Assembly: GCA_963922335.1 (NCBI GenBank)
Contig: CAWUIB010000001.1
Span: 496,001 to 560,000 of the forward strand
Reading direction: 5' to 3'
Source of the DNA: CALBPI01 sp963922335
Lineage (GTDB): Bacteria; Pseudomonadota; Gammaproteobacteria; Steroidobacterales; Woeseiaceae
DNA length: 64,000 nucleotides
Numbering within the stretch: position 1 is the first letter of the stretch; every line of letters starts with the position of its first letter. Both the position numbers and the translations under genes were made by a program. The notes under the pieces are model-generated. The model ran no database searches. It was not told the origin of the DNA and saw only the letters and a list, made by a program, of their open reading frames with translations. This document shows positions 26,558 to 35,209 of the stretch, in pieces.

Positions 26558-27456
26558 GCGAGCATTTTCTCCACCGGCAGTACCAGCATCGAGCTCGCAC
26601 CTGCGGCTTTGAGTGACTCGAGCGTCTCCCAGAACACATTCTCGCGACAAACGGCATGCACGGCGACGCGATCGTCGAGTCCTTCAAGCGGCAGGACGGT
26701 CGGCGCTTCCGTGCCAGGCAGAATCTGCGTGATCTCAGTCAGAGCCGCGCGAGGAGCATGCAACATGATGTATTTGCTCTCGCTCACCTGCATGACGCCC
26801 TGCATGCGTTGCAGCAGTCTGTCGATCCACTCCTGCTTGTAATCAGAGAGCGTCACCGGTGTCTGAATCAGGCAAACTTCACTTTCCAAGAGCGTTACAA
26901 GTTCATCGAGGCCATTCGCCGCCAGAGTCGATCCGGTCGAGACCAGGTCGCAGATGAACTCCGCCTTGCCAAGGCGCGGCGCAATTTCAACCGCACCGCT
27001 GAAATAGACGACTTCGGCGTCAACCCCCGATCGTTGCAAGTAGTCGCGTGTGATGGCGGGGTAGCTCGTAGCGATGCGCTTGTCCTGCAGGCTTTCTGGC
27101 CCTGCCCAGTTGGTTCCTTTTGCCGCTGCCAAAGATAGCCGGCAGTGCCCGAATCCGAGTTTTCGCAGCAGCTTGAACGGTTCCCCGTCCGGACCTAGCG
27201 ATCCATTTAGTCGGGTCTCATCAAGAATGTTCAGACCGGCAATGCCGAGATCACAGACATCTTCGGCAACCAATCCGGGGATGTCGTCATCCCGTACCAA
27301 AAGCAGATCGATAGGCATGTTTTCGCCATAGCAGAACAGCTGATCTTTGCTTGTCCGTATTTCAAGTCCACATCGCTGTAGCAATGAGAGTGTCTTGTCG
27401 GTCAGGCGACCCGATTTTTGTACGGCGACGCGCAGCCTTTGCTCGTCTTTTGACAT
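26554..27456 (-). CDS. hisG: ATP phosphoribosyltransferase, long form
   Basis: First, committed step of histidine synthesis, from ATP and PRPP. At 300 residues it is the long form with its own C-terminal regulatory ACT-like domain, so no HisZ is needed and feedback by histidine is expected. The PRPP-loop region reads DLVSTGSTLAANGL and the N-terminus LRVAVQKSGRLTDKTL. It starts 15 bases after the TrpR-like gene and is followed by hisD with a four-base overlap. Confidence 0.96.
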   Translation of the reverse strand: MSKDEQRLRVAVQKSGRLTDKTLSLLQRCGLEIRTSKDQLFCYGENMPIDLLLVRDDDIPGLVAEDVCDLGIAGLNILDETRLNGSLGPDGEPFKLLRKLGFGHCRLSLAAAKGTNWAGPESLQDKRIATSYPAITRDYLQRSGVDAEVVYFSGAVEIAPRLGKAEFICDLVSTGSTLAANGLDELVTLLESEVCLIQTPVTLSDYKQEWIDRLLQRMQGVMQVSESKYIMLHAPRAALTEITQILPGTEAPTVLPLEGLDDRVAVHAVCRENVFWETLESLKAAGASSMLVLPVEKMLA

Positions 27457-27471
27457 GTTGGTTAGTTCCCT

Positions 27472-27783
27472 TTATTCGCTTTCGGCGAGCGCGCTGAGAG
27501 CCGCGTGATAGCCACCCGCGCCTTGATTGAGACAGCGCGCTACTCGACCAATCGTCGTTACACTGACACCGGTTTCGGCCTGAATCGTGCGATATGCCTT
27601 GCCGGCCTGGAGTTGCAGCACAACGTTCCACCGGTCAGCGAGGGCCTGTAACTCTGCAGGGGTGCACAGGTCCACGAGCAACGCGTGAATTTGATCTGGC
27701 TTCGTTACCGCCGCAATGGCGTCTGACAAGGCCCTTTCCGAGCGAATATCGCTGCGAGTTGCCACTTCACGATTCGGTTTCAT
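27472..27783 (-). CDS. TrpR-like (YerC/YecD) regulator heading the his operon
   Basis: A 103-residue helical protein of the Trp-repressor superfamily. The HTH is at about 50-85: LADRWNVVLQLQAGKAYRTIQAETGVSVTTIGRV. A gene of this group precedes the his genes in Xanthomonadales, where it has been proposed as the histidine-responsive repressor (called HisR). Here it is the first gene of the his operon, 15 bases before hisG, with an 18-base near-palindrome 12 bases before its start. Autoregulated repression of the whole operon is therefore likely, though inferred. Confidence 0.85.
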   Translation of the reverse strand: MKPNREVATRSDIRSERALSDAIAAVTKPDQIHALLVDLCTPAELQALADRWNVVLQLQAGKAYRTIQAETGVSVTTIGRVARCLNQGAGGYHAALSALAESE

Positions 27784-27794
27784 GTCGTATTAGT

Positions 27795-27812
27795 GTATTA
27801 GCGTGCTATTAC
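27795..27812. promoter_or_regulatory. Candidate operator of the TrpR-like regulator
   Basis: GTATTAGC-GT-GCTATTAC, an inverted repeat matching at 7 of 8 positions per arm. It is 12 bases before the start of the TrpR-like gene and preceded by an extra half-site GTATTAG at 27787. The CTA/TAG-rich symmetry is reminiscent of TrpR operators. The repeat is seen; the role is inferred from position. Confidence 0.5.
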
Positions 27813-27861
27813 GTTGGCGCATGGTAGCGCCGACTTGTGTCACGCGCAAGCACAAACAGTG

Positions 27862-27890
27862 TTGACAATCGCGCTTCATCGATGAACCAT
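27862..27890 (+). promoter_or_regulatory. Putative promoter of the riboswitch-metY-metX transcript
   Basis: Perfect -35 box TTGACA (27862-27867), then 17 bases to a weak -10 (AACCAT). It would start transcription just before the P1 stem of the riboswitch at 27899. The poor -10 lowers confidence. Confidence 0.4.
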
Positions 27891-27898
27891 CGACCTTG

Positions 27899-28007
27899 CT
27901 CATCGAGACCGGCGGAGGGACAGGCCCTTTGATGCCGGGGCAACCTGCAGATCTATTGCAAGGTGCCAACTCCTGCGGTCGATCTTGAAGATCGGGCGAC
28001 AGATGAG
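27899..28007 (+). promoter_or_regulatory. SAM-I (S-box) riboswitch
   Basis: The closing stem P1 is CTCATC/GATGAG. Between them lie the conserved S-box segments in order: GGAGGGACAGGCCC, TTTGATGCC, GGGGCAACC and GGTGCCAACTCCTGC. These match the SAM-I core with only a few substitutions. It precedes metY-metX and should turn them off when S-adenosylmethionine is abundant. No intrinsic terminator with T-run follows. Instead the ribosome-binding site can be sequestered (next entry). Confidence 0.92.
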
Positions 28008-28035
28008 GCGGTCGAAACATTTCCCTGGAAATGTC

Positions 28036-28104
28036 GGTCATCCTTCTGAAACGCCGTCCGCAAGTTTCTTCGAGGCGCGTGTTAGGCAACGTCAGAAAGG
28101 GACC
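28036..28104 (+). promoter_or_regulatory. Shine-Dalgarno-sequestering hairpin of the SAM riboswitch
   Basis: The segment at 28036-28049 (ggtcatccttctga) can pair with 28092-28104 (tcagaaagggacc), which contains the metY Shine-Dalgarno AAAGGGA. That gives about 12 pairs with small bulges, and the loop has its own pairing (AACGCC/GGCGCGTT). An independent 7-bp hairpin lies at 28017-28034. This arrangement suggests translational rather than transcriptional control. Pairing worked out by eye. Confidence 0.45.
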
Positions 28105-28107
28105 ATT

Positions 28108-29433
28108 ATGACCATCGACACCTCCAAGCTTCGTTACGAAACTCTGCAACTGCATGCTGGCCAGACACCTGCGCCCGGCACCAACGCCAGAGCCGTACCG
28201 ATTTATCAAAGCACCTCCTATACCTTCGACGACGCGGCGCATGGCGCGCGGCTATTCGGTCTGGAGGAATTCGGCAATATCTACACCCGTTTGATGAACC
28301 CCACCACCGATGTCTTTGAGCAGCGTGTGGCTGCGCTCGAAGGTGGCGTGGCGGCGTTGGCAACCTCATCCGGGCAGGCTGCGCAGTTCCTCGCGATTTC
28401 GACCATTTGCCAGAGTGGCGACAATATCGTGTCGGGCACGTCGCTCTACGGCGGTACCTACAATCAGTTCAAGGTGGCGTTGCCAAGGCTAGGCATCGAT
28501 GTGAAGTTCGTCGAAAGCGGTGATCCTGCCGACTACGCCGCTGCCATCGATGACAACACAAAAGCGCTCTACGTCGAGGCGATCGGGAATCCCGGGTTCG
28601 ATTTGCCGGACTTTGAAGCGCTCGCGGAGGTCGCCCATGCGCATGGTATTCCACTAATCGTGGATAACACGCTCGGTTGCGCGGGCTATGTCGTTCGACC
28701 GATTGACCATGGTGCGGACATCGTGGTCCAGTCAGCAACGAAATGGATCGGCGGTCATGGCACAAGCATCGGCGGTGTGATCGTCGACAGCGGCCGTTTT
28801 GACTGGTCTAGCGGCAAATTCCCGCTCTTCACACAGCCTTCTCCGGGTTACCACGGCCTCGTGTTTGCTGACGTGTTCGGTAAAGACAGCGACTTCGGCA
28901 ACATCGCGTTTATTATTCGAGCGCGAGTCGAGGGATTGCGCGACTTTGGCCCTTCGCAGAGCCCGTTTAACGCGTTCCTGCTGCTGCAGGGGCTCGAGAC
29001 GTTGTCATTGCGCGTTCAACGCCACGTCGATAATGCACTGGCGCTCGCGCAGTGGCTGGAGTCGCATTCAGACGTTGCGTACGTCAACTACCTCGGTCTG
29101 CCCTCCCATGAGCATCACGAGCGCGCGCAAAAATACCTGAAGCACGGATTCGGTGCGGTACTGACATTCGGTATTCGCGGTGGACATGAGGCCGGGCAGC
29201 AATTCATCGACGGCGTTGAACTAGCCAGTCATCTCGCCAACGTCGGAGATGCCAAGACGCTGGTTATCCATCCGTCGAGCACGACGCATCAGCAGTTGGA
29301 TGAACAGGAGCAACGCAGCACGGGTGTACTGCCTGACATGATACGGGTGTCGGTCGGTATCGAGCATATCGAAGATATCAAGAACGACTTCCAACAGGCG
29401 TTTGAAAAGGCGCGTGCCTCGCAGGCCGCCTGA
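28108..29433 (+). CDS. metY: O-acetylhomoserine sulfhydrylase (MetY-type)
   Basis: A 441-residue PLP enzyme of the Cys/Met metabolism family. It makes homocysteine (or methionine) directly from O-acylhomoserine and sulfide. The N-terminus LRYETLQLHAGQ, the PLP lysine in VVQSATKWIGGHG, and the MetY-type C-terminal HPSSTTHQQLDEQEQ are diagnostic. The ATG at 28108 has AAAGGGA about 6 bases upstream; longer starts would translate the riboswitch. metX follows after 2 bases. Control by the SAM-I riboswitch supports a methionine role. Confidence 0.93.
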   Translation: MTIDTSKLRYETLQLHAGQTPAPGTNARAVPIYQSTSYTFDDAAHGARLFGLEEFGNIYTRLMNPTTDVFEQRVAALEGGVAALATSSGQAAQFLAISTICQSGDNIVSGTSLYGGTYNQFKVALPRLGIDVKFVESGDPADYAAAIDDNTKALYVEAIGNPGFDLPDFEALAEVAHAHGIPLIVDNTLGCAGYVVRPIDHGADIVVQSATKWIGGHGTSIGGVIVDSGRFDWSSGKFPLFTQPSPGYHGLVFADVFGKDSDFGNIAFIIRARVEGLRDFGPSQSPFNAFLLLQGLETLSLRVQRHVDNALALAQWLESHSDVAYVNYLGLPSHEHHERAQKYLKHGFGAVLTFGIRGGHEAGQQFIDGVELASHLANVGDAKTLVIHPSSTTHQQLDEQEQRSTGVLPDMIRVSVGIEHIEDIKNDFQQAFEKARASQAA

Positions 29434-29435
29434 TC

Positions 29436-30515
29436 GTGACATCCGACTTCTGCTCGGCAGGCACCATTTCGCCCGATACGCGGTTGTGGCGAGATCAGGA
29501 ACCGTTCGATTGCGAGAGCGGGGCGGTTCTCGATCGGTTGCAACTTGCGTATCGCACTTGGGGCGAGCTGAATGATGCCGGAGATAATGCGGTGCTCGTG
29601 TGTCACGCCCTAACGGGATCAGCCGATGCGGACGAGTGGTGGCCAGGTCTTATTGGGCCTGGCCTGACGCTCGACACCGATCGCGACTTCGTTGTTTGCT
29701 CCAACGTGTTGGGGGGCTGCTACGGCAGCAGTGGCCCGATGCAACCTGATGTCGACGGGAACCGGCTGGGCGCCCGTTTTCCTGTAATCACCATTCGCGA
29801 CATGGTGCGCGCGCAGCGCCGCTTGCTGGACCATCTGGGAGTGAAGCGCCTTGCCTTGGTGATCGGTCCTTCGATGGGCGGCATGCAAGTCCTTGAATGG
29901 GCTATGCATGCACCGGATATCGTTGACGCAATCGCGCCAATCGGCGTCTCTGCGCGCCATTCCGCGTGGTGTATCTCCATCGGCGAGTCACAGCGGGCCG
30001 CGATCGAAGCAGATCCCGCCTGGCTTGATGGTCATTACGAAGCCTCGGCGCCGCCTCGCAACGGACTGGCCGCAGCCCGCATGATGGCGATGGTCACCTA
30101 TCGCAGTTGGGACAACTTCGAATCGCGGTTCGGACGCAATGCGGATGACCAGCATCAGTTCTCTGCTGCCAGTTATCTGCGCTATCAGGGCGATAAACTC
30201 AACGAGCGTTTCGATGCAGTGTCATACGTTCGCCTCACCCAGGCGATGGATACCCACGATGTTGGGCGAGACCGCGACTCGTGTGAGTCGGTGCTAAGCG
30301 CAACGAAGCTTCCGGCGCTGGTTGTGAGCGTTACATCAGACGTGCTGTATCCACCGCAAGAACAGCAATTTCTGGCGGAGCATCTCGGCAACGCGACTTT
30401 GGTAGAGCTCGACAGTCCGCATGGTCACGACGGGTTCCTGATCGACCTCGATCCGCTCGGCGAATCAATTCGAGACTTTCGCGCCGGCCAAGCCCCCGAC
30501 GCGCTGTCAGCTTAG
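29436..30515 (+). CDS. metX: Homoserine O-acyltransferase (MetX family)
   Basis: A 359-residue alpha/beta-hydrolase-fold enzyme that activates homoserine. The catalytic triad is visible: Ser in GPSMGGMQ, Asp in VTSDVLYPP, His in PHGHDGFL. NVLGGCYGSSGP is the oxyanion region. MetX proteins of gammaproteobacteria can use either acetyl-CoA or succinyl-CoA, and sequence by eye does not settle which; pairing with MetY favours acetyl. GTG start, 2 bases after metY. Its 3' end overlaps convergent leuB by 9 bases. Confidence 0.92.
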   Translation: MTSDFCSAGTISPDTRLWRDQEPFDCESGAVLDRLQLAYRTWGELNDAGDNAVLVCHALTGSADADEWWPGLIGPGLTLDTDRDFVVCSNVLGGCYGSSGPMQPDVDGNRLGARFPVITIRDMVRAQRRLLDHLGVKRLALVIGPSMGGMQVLEWAMHAPDIVDAIAPIGVSARHSAWCISIGESQRAAIEADPAWLDGHYEASAPPRNGLAAARMMAMVTYRSWDNFESRFGRNADDQHQFSAASYLRYQGDKLNERFDAVSYVRLTQAMDTHDVGRDRDSCESVLSATKLPALVVSVTSDVLYPPQEQQFLAEHLGNATLVELDSPHGHDGFLIDLDPLGESIRDFRAGQAPDALSA

Positions 30516-31574
30516 TATTTTGCGGCAGACGTGTTGGCCGAAGGCTTGTGTGCCCACGGCCGAATCGACGTTGCCAGAGACGTCCCGGGTGCGGAGACCG
30601 CCTGCGAGCGCGTCGGTCACTGCGTGCTCAACCGCCGTGGCGGCCTCCGGACAATTCAGACTGTGCCTCAACATCATTGCCGCGCTAAGGATTGCGCCGG
30701 TTGGGTTCGCGATGTCCTGACCCGCGATATCTGGTGCTGAGCCGTGAATAGGCTCGTAAAGTCCAGTGCCGCCTAGAGCGCTCAATGATGCCGACGGCAG
30801 TAGACCGAGTGATCCGCTCAACATAGACGCCTCGTCGGTCAGAATGTCACCAAACATGTTCTCGGTCACAACGACATCGAATGCCGCAGGTTTGGCCAGC
30901 AGATGCATTGCAGCGGCATCGACCAAGAGATGCTCAAGCGTGACATCAGGGAATTCGTCAGCGCAGATTTCGGTAACCACGGAGCGCCACAGTCTCGAAG
31001 TCGCGAGGACATTAGCTTTATCGACCGAGGTGAGACGGCCCTGGCGCCCGCGTGCAAGTTCACAAGCCACCCGGGTAATACGAACCACTTCTTCTCGACT
31101 GTATTCACAAGCATCGAAAGCCTTGTCTGCGCCCTCGCGCTTTTCGCCGAAATAGATGCCACCGGTCAGCTCCCTTACCACCATGAGATCTACGCCGGCG
31201 AGCCGGTCAGGTCGCAATGGCGAGATGTCGGTGAGGGCAGGGTGCACAGTAACCGGCCGGAGATTTGCGAAAACGCCAAGCGCCGCACGCAAAGCTAACA
31301 GCCCTTGCTCCGGTCGTTGTGCAACGGGCAGCGACTGCCACTGTGGGCCACCGACCGCGCCGAGGAAAACCGCGTCAGCCTCCTGACATGCGGTGCGTGT
31401 CGCATCAGGCAACGGTACGCCTTCTGCATCGATTGCCGCGCCGCCTATCGTGTGTGAGGTCAACTCAAGATCGATTTTGAATTTCTCGCTGACTACACTC
31501 AAGACGTCGGCAGCGACCTGTGTGACCTCGGGACCAATGCCGTCGCCGGGCAAAATTACGATTCTAAAAGTCAT
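30507..31574 (-). CDS. leuB: 3-isopropylmalate dehydrogenase
   Basis: NAD-dependent oxidative decarboxylase that gives 2-oxoisocaproate, the leucine precursor. The N-terminus is IVILPGDGIGPEV; the substrate/metal motifs TVENMFGDILTDEAS-like (VVTENMFGDILTDEAS) and EPIHGSAPDIAGQDIANP are present. It has 355 residues. Last gene of ilvC-leuACDB, 3 bases after leuD, with its stop inside the convergent metX end. Confidence 0.96.
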   Translation of the reverse strand: MTFRIVILPGDGIGPEVTQVAADVLSVVSEKFKIDLELTSHTIGGAAIDAEGVPLPDATRTACQEADAVFLGAVGGPQWQSLPVAQRPEQGLLALRAALGVFANLRPVTVHPALTDISPLRPDRLAGVDLMVVRELTGGIYFGEKREGADKAFDACEYSREEVVRITRVACELARGRQGRLTSVDKANVLATSRLWRSVVTEICADEFPDVTLEHLLVDAAAMHLLAKPAAFDVVVTENMFGDILTDEASMLSGSLGLLPSASLSALGGTGLYEPIHGSAPDIAGQDIANPTGAILSAAMMLRHSLNCPEAATAVEHAVTDALAGGLRTRDVSGNVDSAVGTQAFGQHVCRKILS

Positions 31575-31577
31575 GGG

Positions 31578-32186
31578 TTAGAGCGCAGGATTAGTAGAGT
31601 CAGCAAAATCGTTCGCATAAGCAGTGATCGCGTCGCTCTGGCCCTGCAGATAGCCCAGCTGATCGATACCCTCCAACAAGCAGTAACGCGAAAATCCATC
31701 GAGTGGAAACTCGATGGTCTTTTCAGTGTTGCCCTCATCATCGAGTATCGAAAGCGAGCAGGTTTCAACAGAGATAAGCACCTTGCGAGGCTGCTTCAAC
31801 AGCAACTTCACTACGTCGTCAGAGACACGAATCGGAAGCAGGCCGTTCTTGAGTGAATTCGAGTGAAAGATATCCGCGATCTCACTGCTGATCACAGCTC
31901 GGAAGCCGTAGTCCAGTAACGCCCAGGGCGCATGCTCTCGCGATGAGCCGCATCCGAAGTTCCGATCGGTGACGAGAACGGTAGCGGACGCATGCTTCGG
32001 ACGGTTCAGTACAAACTCCGGGTCGGGTGTCCCATCGGAAAGAAAGCGCCAATCAGCAAACAGGCCATCGCCCAGACCATCGCGTGTCGTGGTCGTCAGA
32101 AAGCGTGCCGGGATAATCTGATCGGTGTCGATGTCGGCTCTGGGCAACGCGACGGTCGTGGCCGCCAGCTCTGTGAATCGCTGCAT
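31578..32186 (-). CDS. leuD: 3-isopropylmalate dehydratase small subunit
   Basis: Small subunit of isopropylmalate isomerase. It contains DTDQIIPARFL near the N-terminus and the swivelling-domain loop NFGCGSSREHAPWAL. The ATG at 32186 has AAGGAGC upstream and gives 202 residues (E. coli 201); the longer frame runs into leuC. Follows leuC by 10 bases. Confidence 0.96.
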   Translation of the reverse strand: MQRFTELAATTVALPRADIDTDQIIPARFLTTTTRDGLGDGLFADWRFLSDGTPDPEFVLNRPKHASATVLVTDRNFGCGSSREHAPWALLDYGFRAVISSEIADIFHSNSLKNGLLPIRVSDDVVKLLLKQPRKVLISVETCSLSILDDEGNTEKTIEFPLDGFSRYCLLEGIDQLGYLQGQSDAITAYANDFADSTNPAL

Positions 32187-32196
32187 GGGATGCTCC

Positions 32197-33597
32197 TTAG
32201 AGGTACTCGCGCGGATCAGCAACATGCCCGGCAAGAGCGCTCGCCGCGGCGGTGGCCGGACTGGCGAGTACCGTGCGGGCGCCGATACCTTGGCGACCTT
32301 CGAAATTTCGATTGGATGTGGAAATCGCAAGCTTGCCGCTATCCACGGTGTCGCCGTTCATGCCCAGGCACATAGAACATCCGGATTCACGCCACTCTGC
32401 TCCGGCCTCGGCAAAGACCTTGTGCAATCCTGCATTCTCCGCTTCTGCCTTGATCGCTTGTGAACCAGGAACGATCAACATGCGCACGCCATCCGCCACT
32501 CTGCGACCGCGCAAGACGTTCGCTGTTGCTTCAAGGTCAGGCATCCGGGCATTAGTGCAACTGCCGACAAACACGACATCAACAGGCGTACCGGCTATCG
32601 GTTTTCCGGGTTCGAGTCGCATGTATTCCAGGGCGCGATCCCAGGAGCCATCGGACGGTTTTTCGGGTAGCGCAACATCAACCGGAGTGACCATGCCCGG
32701 GTTGGTGCCGAAGGTCACCATGGGTGAGAGCGAAGAGGCGTTGATGCTGACTTCTCTATCGAACTCGGCATCTGCGTCCCCGACCAACGCGCGCCACCGG
32801 TCGACCGCATGATCAAAAGCTGCTCCTTTGGGTGCGAATCGGCGATTTGCCAGATATTCAAAAGTCGTGTCGTCTGGTGCGATCATGCCGGCCCGTGCGC
32901 CGGCCTCGATCGACATATTGCACACAGTCATGCGCCCAGCCATGTCGAGGCTGCGAATGGCATCCCCGCGGTACTCAAGCACGTGGCCTGTCCCACCGTC
33001 GACCCCAATTTCACCAATGATCGCGAGGATAAGGTCCTTTGCCGTGACGCCTCTTGCGAGTGTGCCGTGCACATTGATCGCCATCGTTTTCGGGCGTCGT
33101 TGCAAAAGACACTGCGTGGCTAATACATGGCCGACTTCGGTGGTGCCGATACCAAAAGCCAACGCACCAAATGCACCATGCGTTGAGGTGTGCGAATCGC
33201 CGCAGACAATAGTCTTGCCGGGCTGGGTCGCACCCAGCTCAGGACCGATGATGTGGACAATGCCACGCTCTTTGCTGTCGAAGCCCCTGAGCTCTATCCC
33301 GAACTCTTCGCAGTTGCGCTGCATTTGTTGGATCTGCTGTGCCGCAGACGGCCCTACGACCTGAATGTCGGCAAGACTTCGGACCGGCGTTGTTGGCGTT
33401 GAATGATCCATCGTCGCCAGCGTCCGATCGGGGCGGGCGACGGGCAGGCCGCGTTCGCGCAACACCGTGAACGCCTGTGGCGATGTCACCTCATGGATCA
33501 GATGCAAATCGATATACAGGACCGCGGGTTTGTCGGCGGTTTCCGGCACAACAACGTGAGAATCCCACACCTTGTCGAACAGTGTCTTTCCCACCAT
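32197..33597 (-). CDS. leuC: 3-isopropylmalate dehydratase large subunit
   Basis: Aconitase-family subunit carrying the [4Fe-4S] cluster; the cysteines are in FVGSCTNARMPD and CSMCLGMN. The N-terminal GKTLFDKVWDSHVV and LHLIHEVTSPQAF match LeuC. The start at 33597, 4 bases after the leuA stop, gives 466 residues, equal to E. coli. An upstream extension would lie inside leuA. Confidence 0.96.
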   Translation of the reverse strand: MVGKTLFDKVWDSHVVVPETADKPAVLYIDLHLIHEVTSPQAFTVLRERGLPVARPDRTLATMDHSTPTTPVRSLADIQVVGPSAAQQIQQMQRNCEEFGIELRGFDSKERGIVHIIGPELGATQPGKTIVCGDSHTSTHGAFGALAFGIGTTEVGHVLATQCLLQRRPKTMAINVHGTLARGVTAKDLILAIIGEIGVDGGTGHVLEYRGDAIRSLDMAGRMTVCNMSIEAGARAGMIAPDDTTFEYLANRRFAPKGAAFDHAVDRWRALVGDADAEFDREVSINASSLSPMVTFGTNPGMVTPVDVALPEKPSDGSWDRALEYMRLEPGKPIAGTPVDVVFVGSCTNARMPDLEATANVLRGRRVADGVRMLIVPGSQAIKAEAENAGLHKVFAEAGAEWRESGCSMCLGMNGDTVDSGKLAISTSNRNFEGRQGIGARTVLASPATAAASALAGHVADPREYL

Positions 33598-33601
33598 CCA
33601 A

Positions 33602-35179
33602 TCAGACCGTTGCGGTATTGACAGCGTGACGACCAGGCCCCTGAAGACCTCGTTCGCGGCGACGCAGAATCCGGTTACTGACCTCGAGCCACGCGCGTGC
33701 GGAGGCCTCCACGATGTCGGTGCTGACGCCATGACCTCGATAGGTCGCATCGTCATGCTCGACCGTGATCGTCACTTCGCCCTGGGCATCGTCGCCGATA
33801 CTCACGCCACGCACGTCGTAGTGCTGCAACTTCAATTCAACCCCAGTGATGCGTTCAATCGCGGTGCACGCAGCTTCCACCGGGCCTGCGCCCACGGCCG
33901 CTTCGACGACACTCGGGTCCGAGCCGATGGACTGCATCGTGACGGTTGCCGTCGCATGACTGGCCGTGCTGGCAGTTACGGTCAGATTGGTCAGTTGCCA
34001 AGGGCCTTTATCCTCGCCCGGCGCATTCATCAGGATCGCCTCGATATCGCTGTCGTAGATATCCTTCTTGCGGTCCGCCAGCTCTTTGAACTTCTCGAAC
34101 GCCGCATTCAGCTGAAAATCGTCGACACTGAACCCAAGTTCTTCGATGCGCTCGCGAAATGCGTGGCGCCCACTATGCTTGCCGAGCACGAGGTTCGATC
34201 GACTGATGCCGACGCGTTCCGGTTGCATGATTTCGTAGGTTGATGCGTGCTGCAGCATGCCGTGTTGGTGGATGCCGGCTTCGTGGGCAAACGCATTATC
34301 GCCAACAATCGCTTTGTTTCGCGGAATCGGCATACCGGTAATCGACGAAACCAGTCTTGCTGTCGGGTAGAGGCGGGTGGTGTCGACATTGGTCCGGGCG
34401 CCAAAGAATGCATCGCGTGTATCCAGCGCCATAACGATTTCCTCGAGCGAGCAGTTGCCGGCTCGTTCGCCGATCCCGTTGATCGTGCATTCCACTTGCC
34501 GCGCACCACCAACGACCGCAGCGAGGCTATTGGCGACCGCCATGCCTAAGTCATCATGGCAATGCACTGACAAAATCGCGTCTGCGACGTTCGGGACGGT
34601 GGCACAAAGGTGTCGAAACAACGCCTCGAATTCCTGTGGCACCGTGTAGCCGACGGTGTCAGGAATGTTGATCGTGGTTGCACCTGCCTCAATTGCAGCG
34701 GTAACGATTTCGGTCAGGAACTCAGGTTCTGTACGCGATGCATCTTCGGGCGAGAACTCCACATCGTCGCAGTGCTGGCGTGCCATCTGTACGGCGCCGA
34801 CCGCCGTCTTCAGGATTTCTTCCCGCGCCATCTTGAGCTTGTGCGTGCGATGAATCTCGCTGGTCGCCACGAACACGTGGATCCGCGACCGCTTCGCGGA
34901 TTCGAGCGCGCGAGCAGCCTTTTCGATATCTTCCGGGTTGCACCGCGCGAGGCTTGCAACCGTCGCGTTTTGGACCGACTCTGCAACGGCTGAAACTGAG
35001 TCAAAGTCGCCCGGCGAGGCGGCGGCAAATCCCGCTTCGATGATATCGACGCCCAGTGAGTCGAGTGCCGCAGAGACTCGTAGCTTTTCCTTTAGCGTCA
35101 TACTGCAACCGGGCGCTTGTTCGCCGTCGCGTAATGTCGTGTCGAAAATTCTGACGTGGTCTGTTGTGGCAGTGCTCAT
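33602..35179 (-). CDS. leuA: 2-isopropylmalate synthase
   Basis: First committed step of leucine synthesis: acetyl-CoA plus 2-oxoisovalerate. The catalytic barrel begins VRIFDTTLRDGEQAPGC with the metal-binding aspartate, and the HCHDDLG histidines are present. The C-terminal third (from about 390) is the LeuA dimer/allosteric domain where leucine binds. It has 525 residues. It lies 30 bases after ilvC in the same operon. Confidence 0.96.
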   Translation of the reverse strand: MSTATTDHVRIFDTTLRDGEQAPGCSMTLKEKLRVSAALDSLGVDIIEAGFAAASPGDFDSVSAVAESVQNATVASLARCNPEDIEKAARALESAKRSRIHVFVATSEIHRTHKLKMAREEILKTAVGAVQMARQHCDDVEFSPEDASRTEPEFLTEIVTAAIEAGATTINIPDTVGYTVPQEFEALFRHLCATVPNVADAILSVHCHDDLGMAVANSLAAVVGGARQVECTINGIGERAGNCSLEEIVMALDTRDAFFGARTNVDTTRLYPTARLVSSITGMPIPRNKAIVGDNAFAHEAGIHQHGMLQHASTYEIMQPERVGISRSNLVLGKHSGRHAFRERIEELGFSVDDFQLNAAFEKFKELADRKKDIYDSDIEAILMNAPGEDKGPWQLTNLTVTASTASHATATVTMQSIGSDPSVVEAAVGAGPVEAACTAIERITGVELKLQHYDVRGVSIGDDAQGEVTITVEHDDATYRGHGVSTDIVEASARAWLEVSNRILRRRERGLQGPGRHAVNTATV

Positions 35180-35209
35180 TGGTTTGACTCCGTGTCCTCA
35201 GACTGCTGA

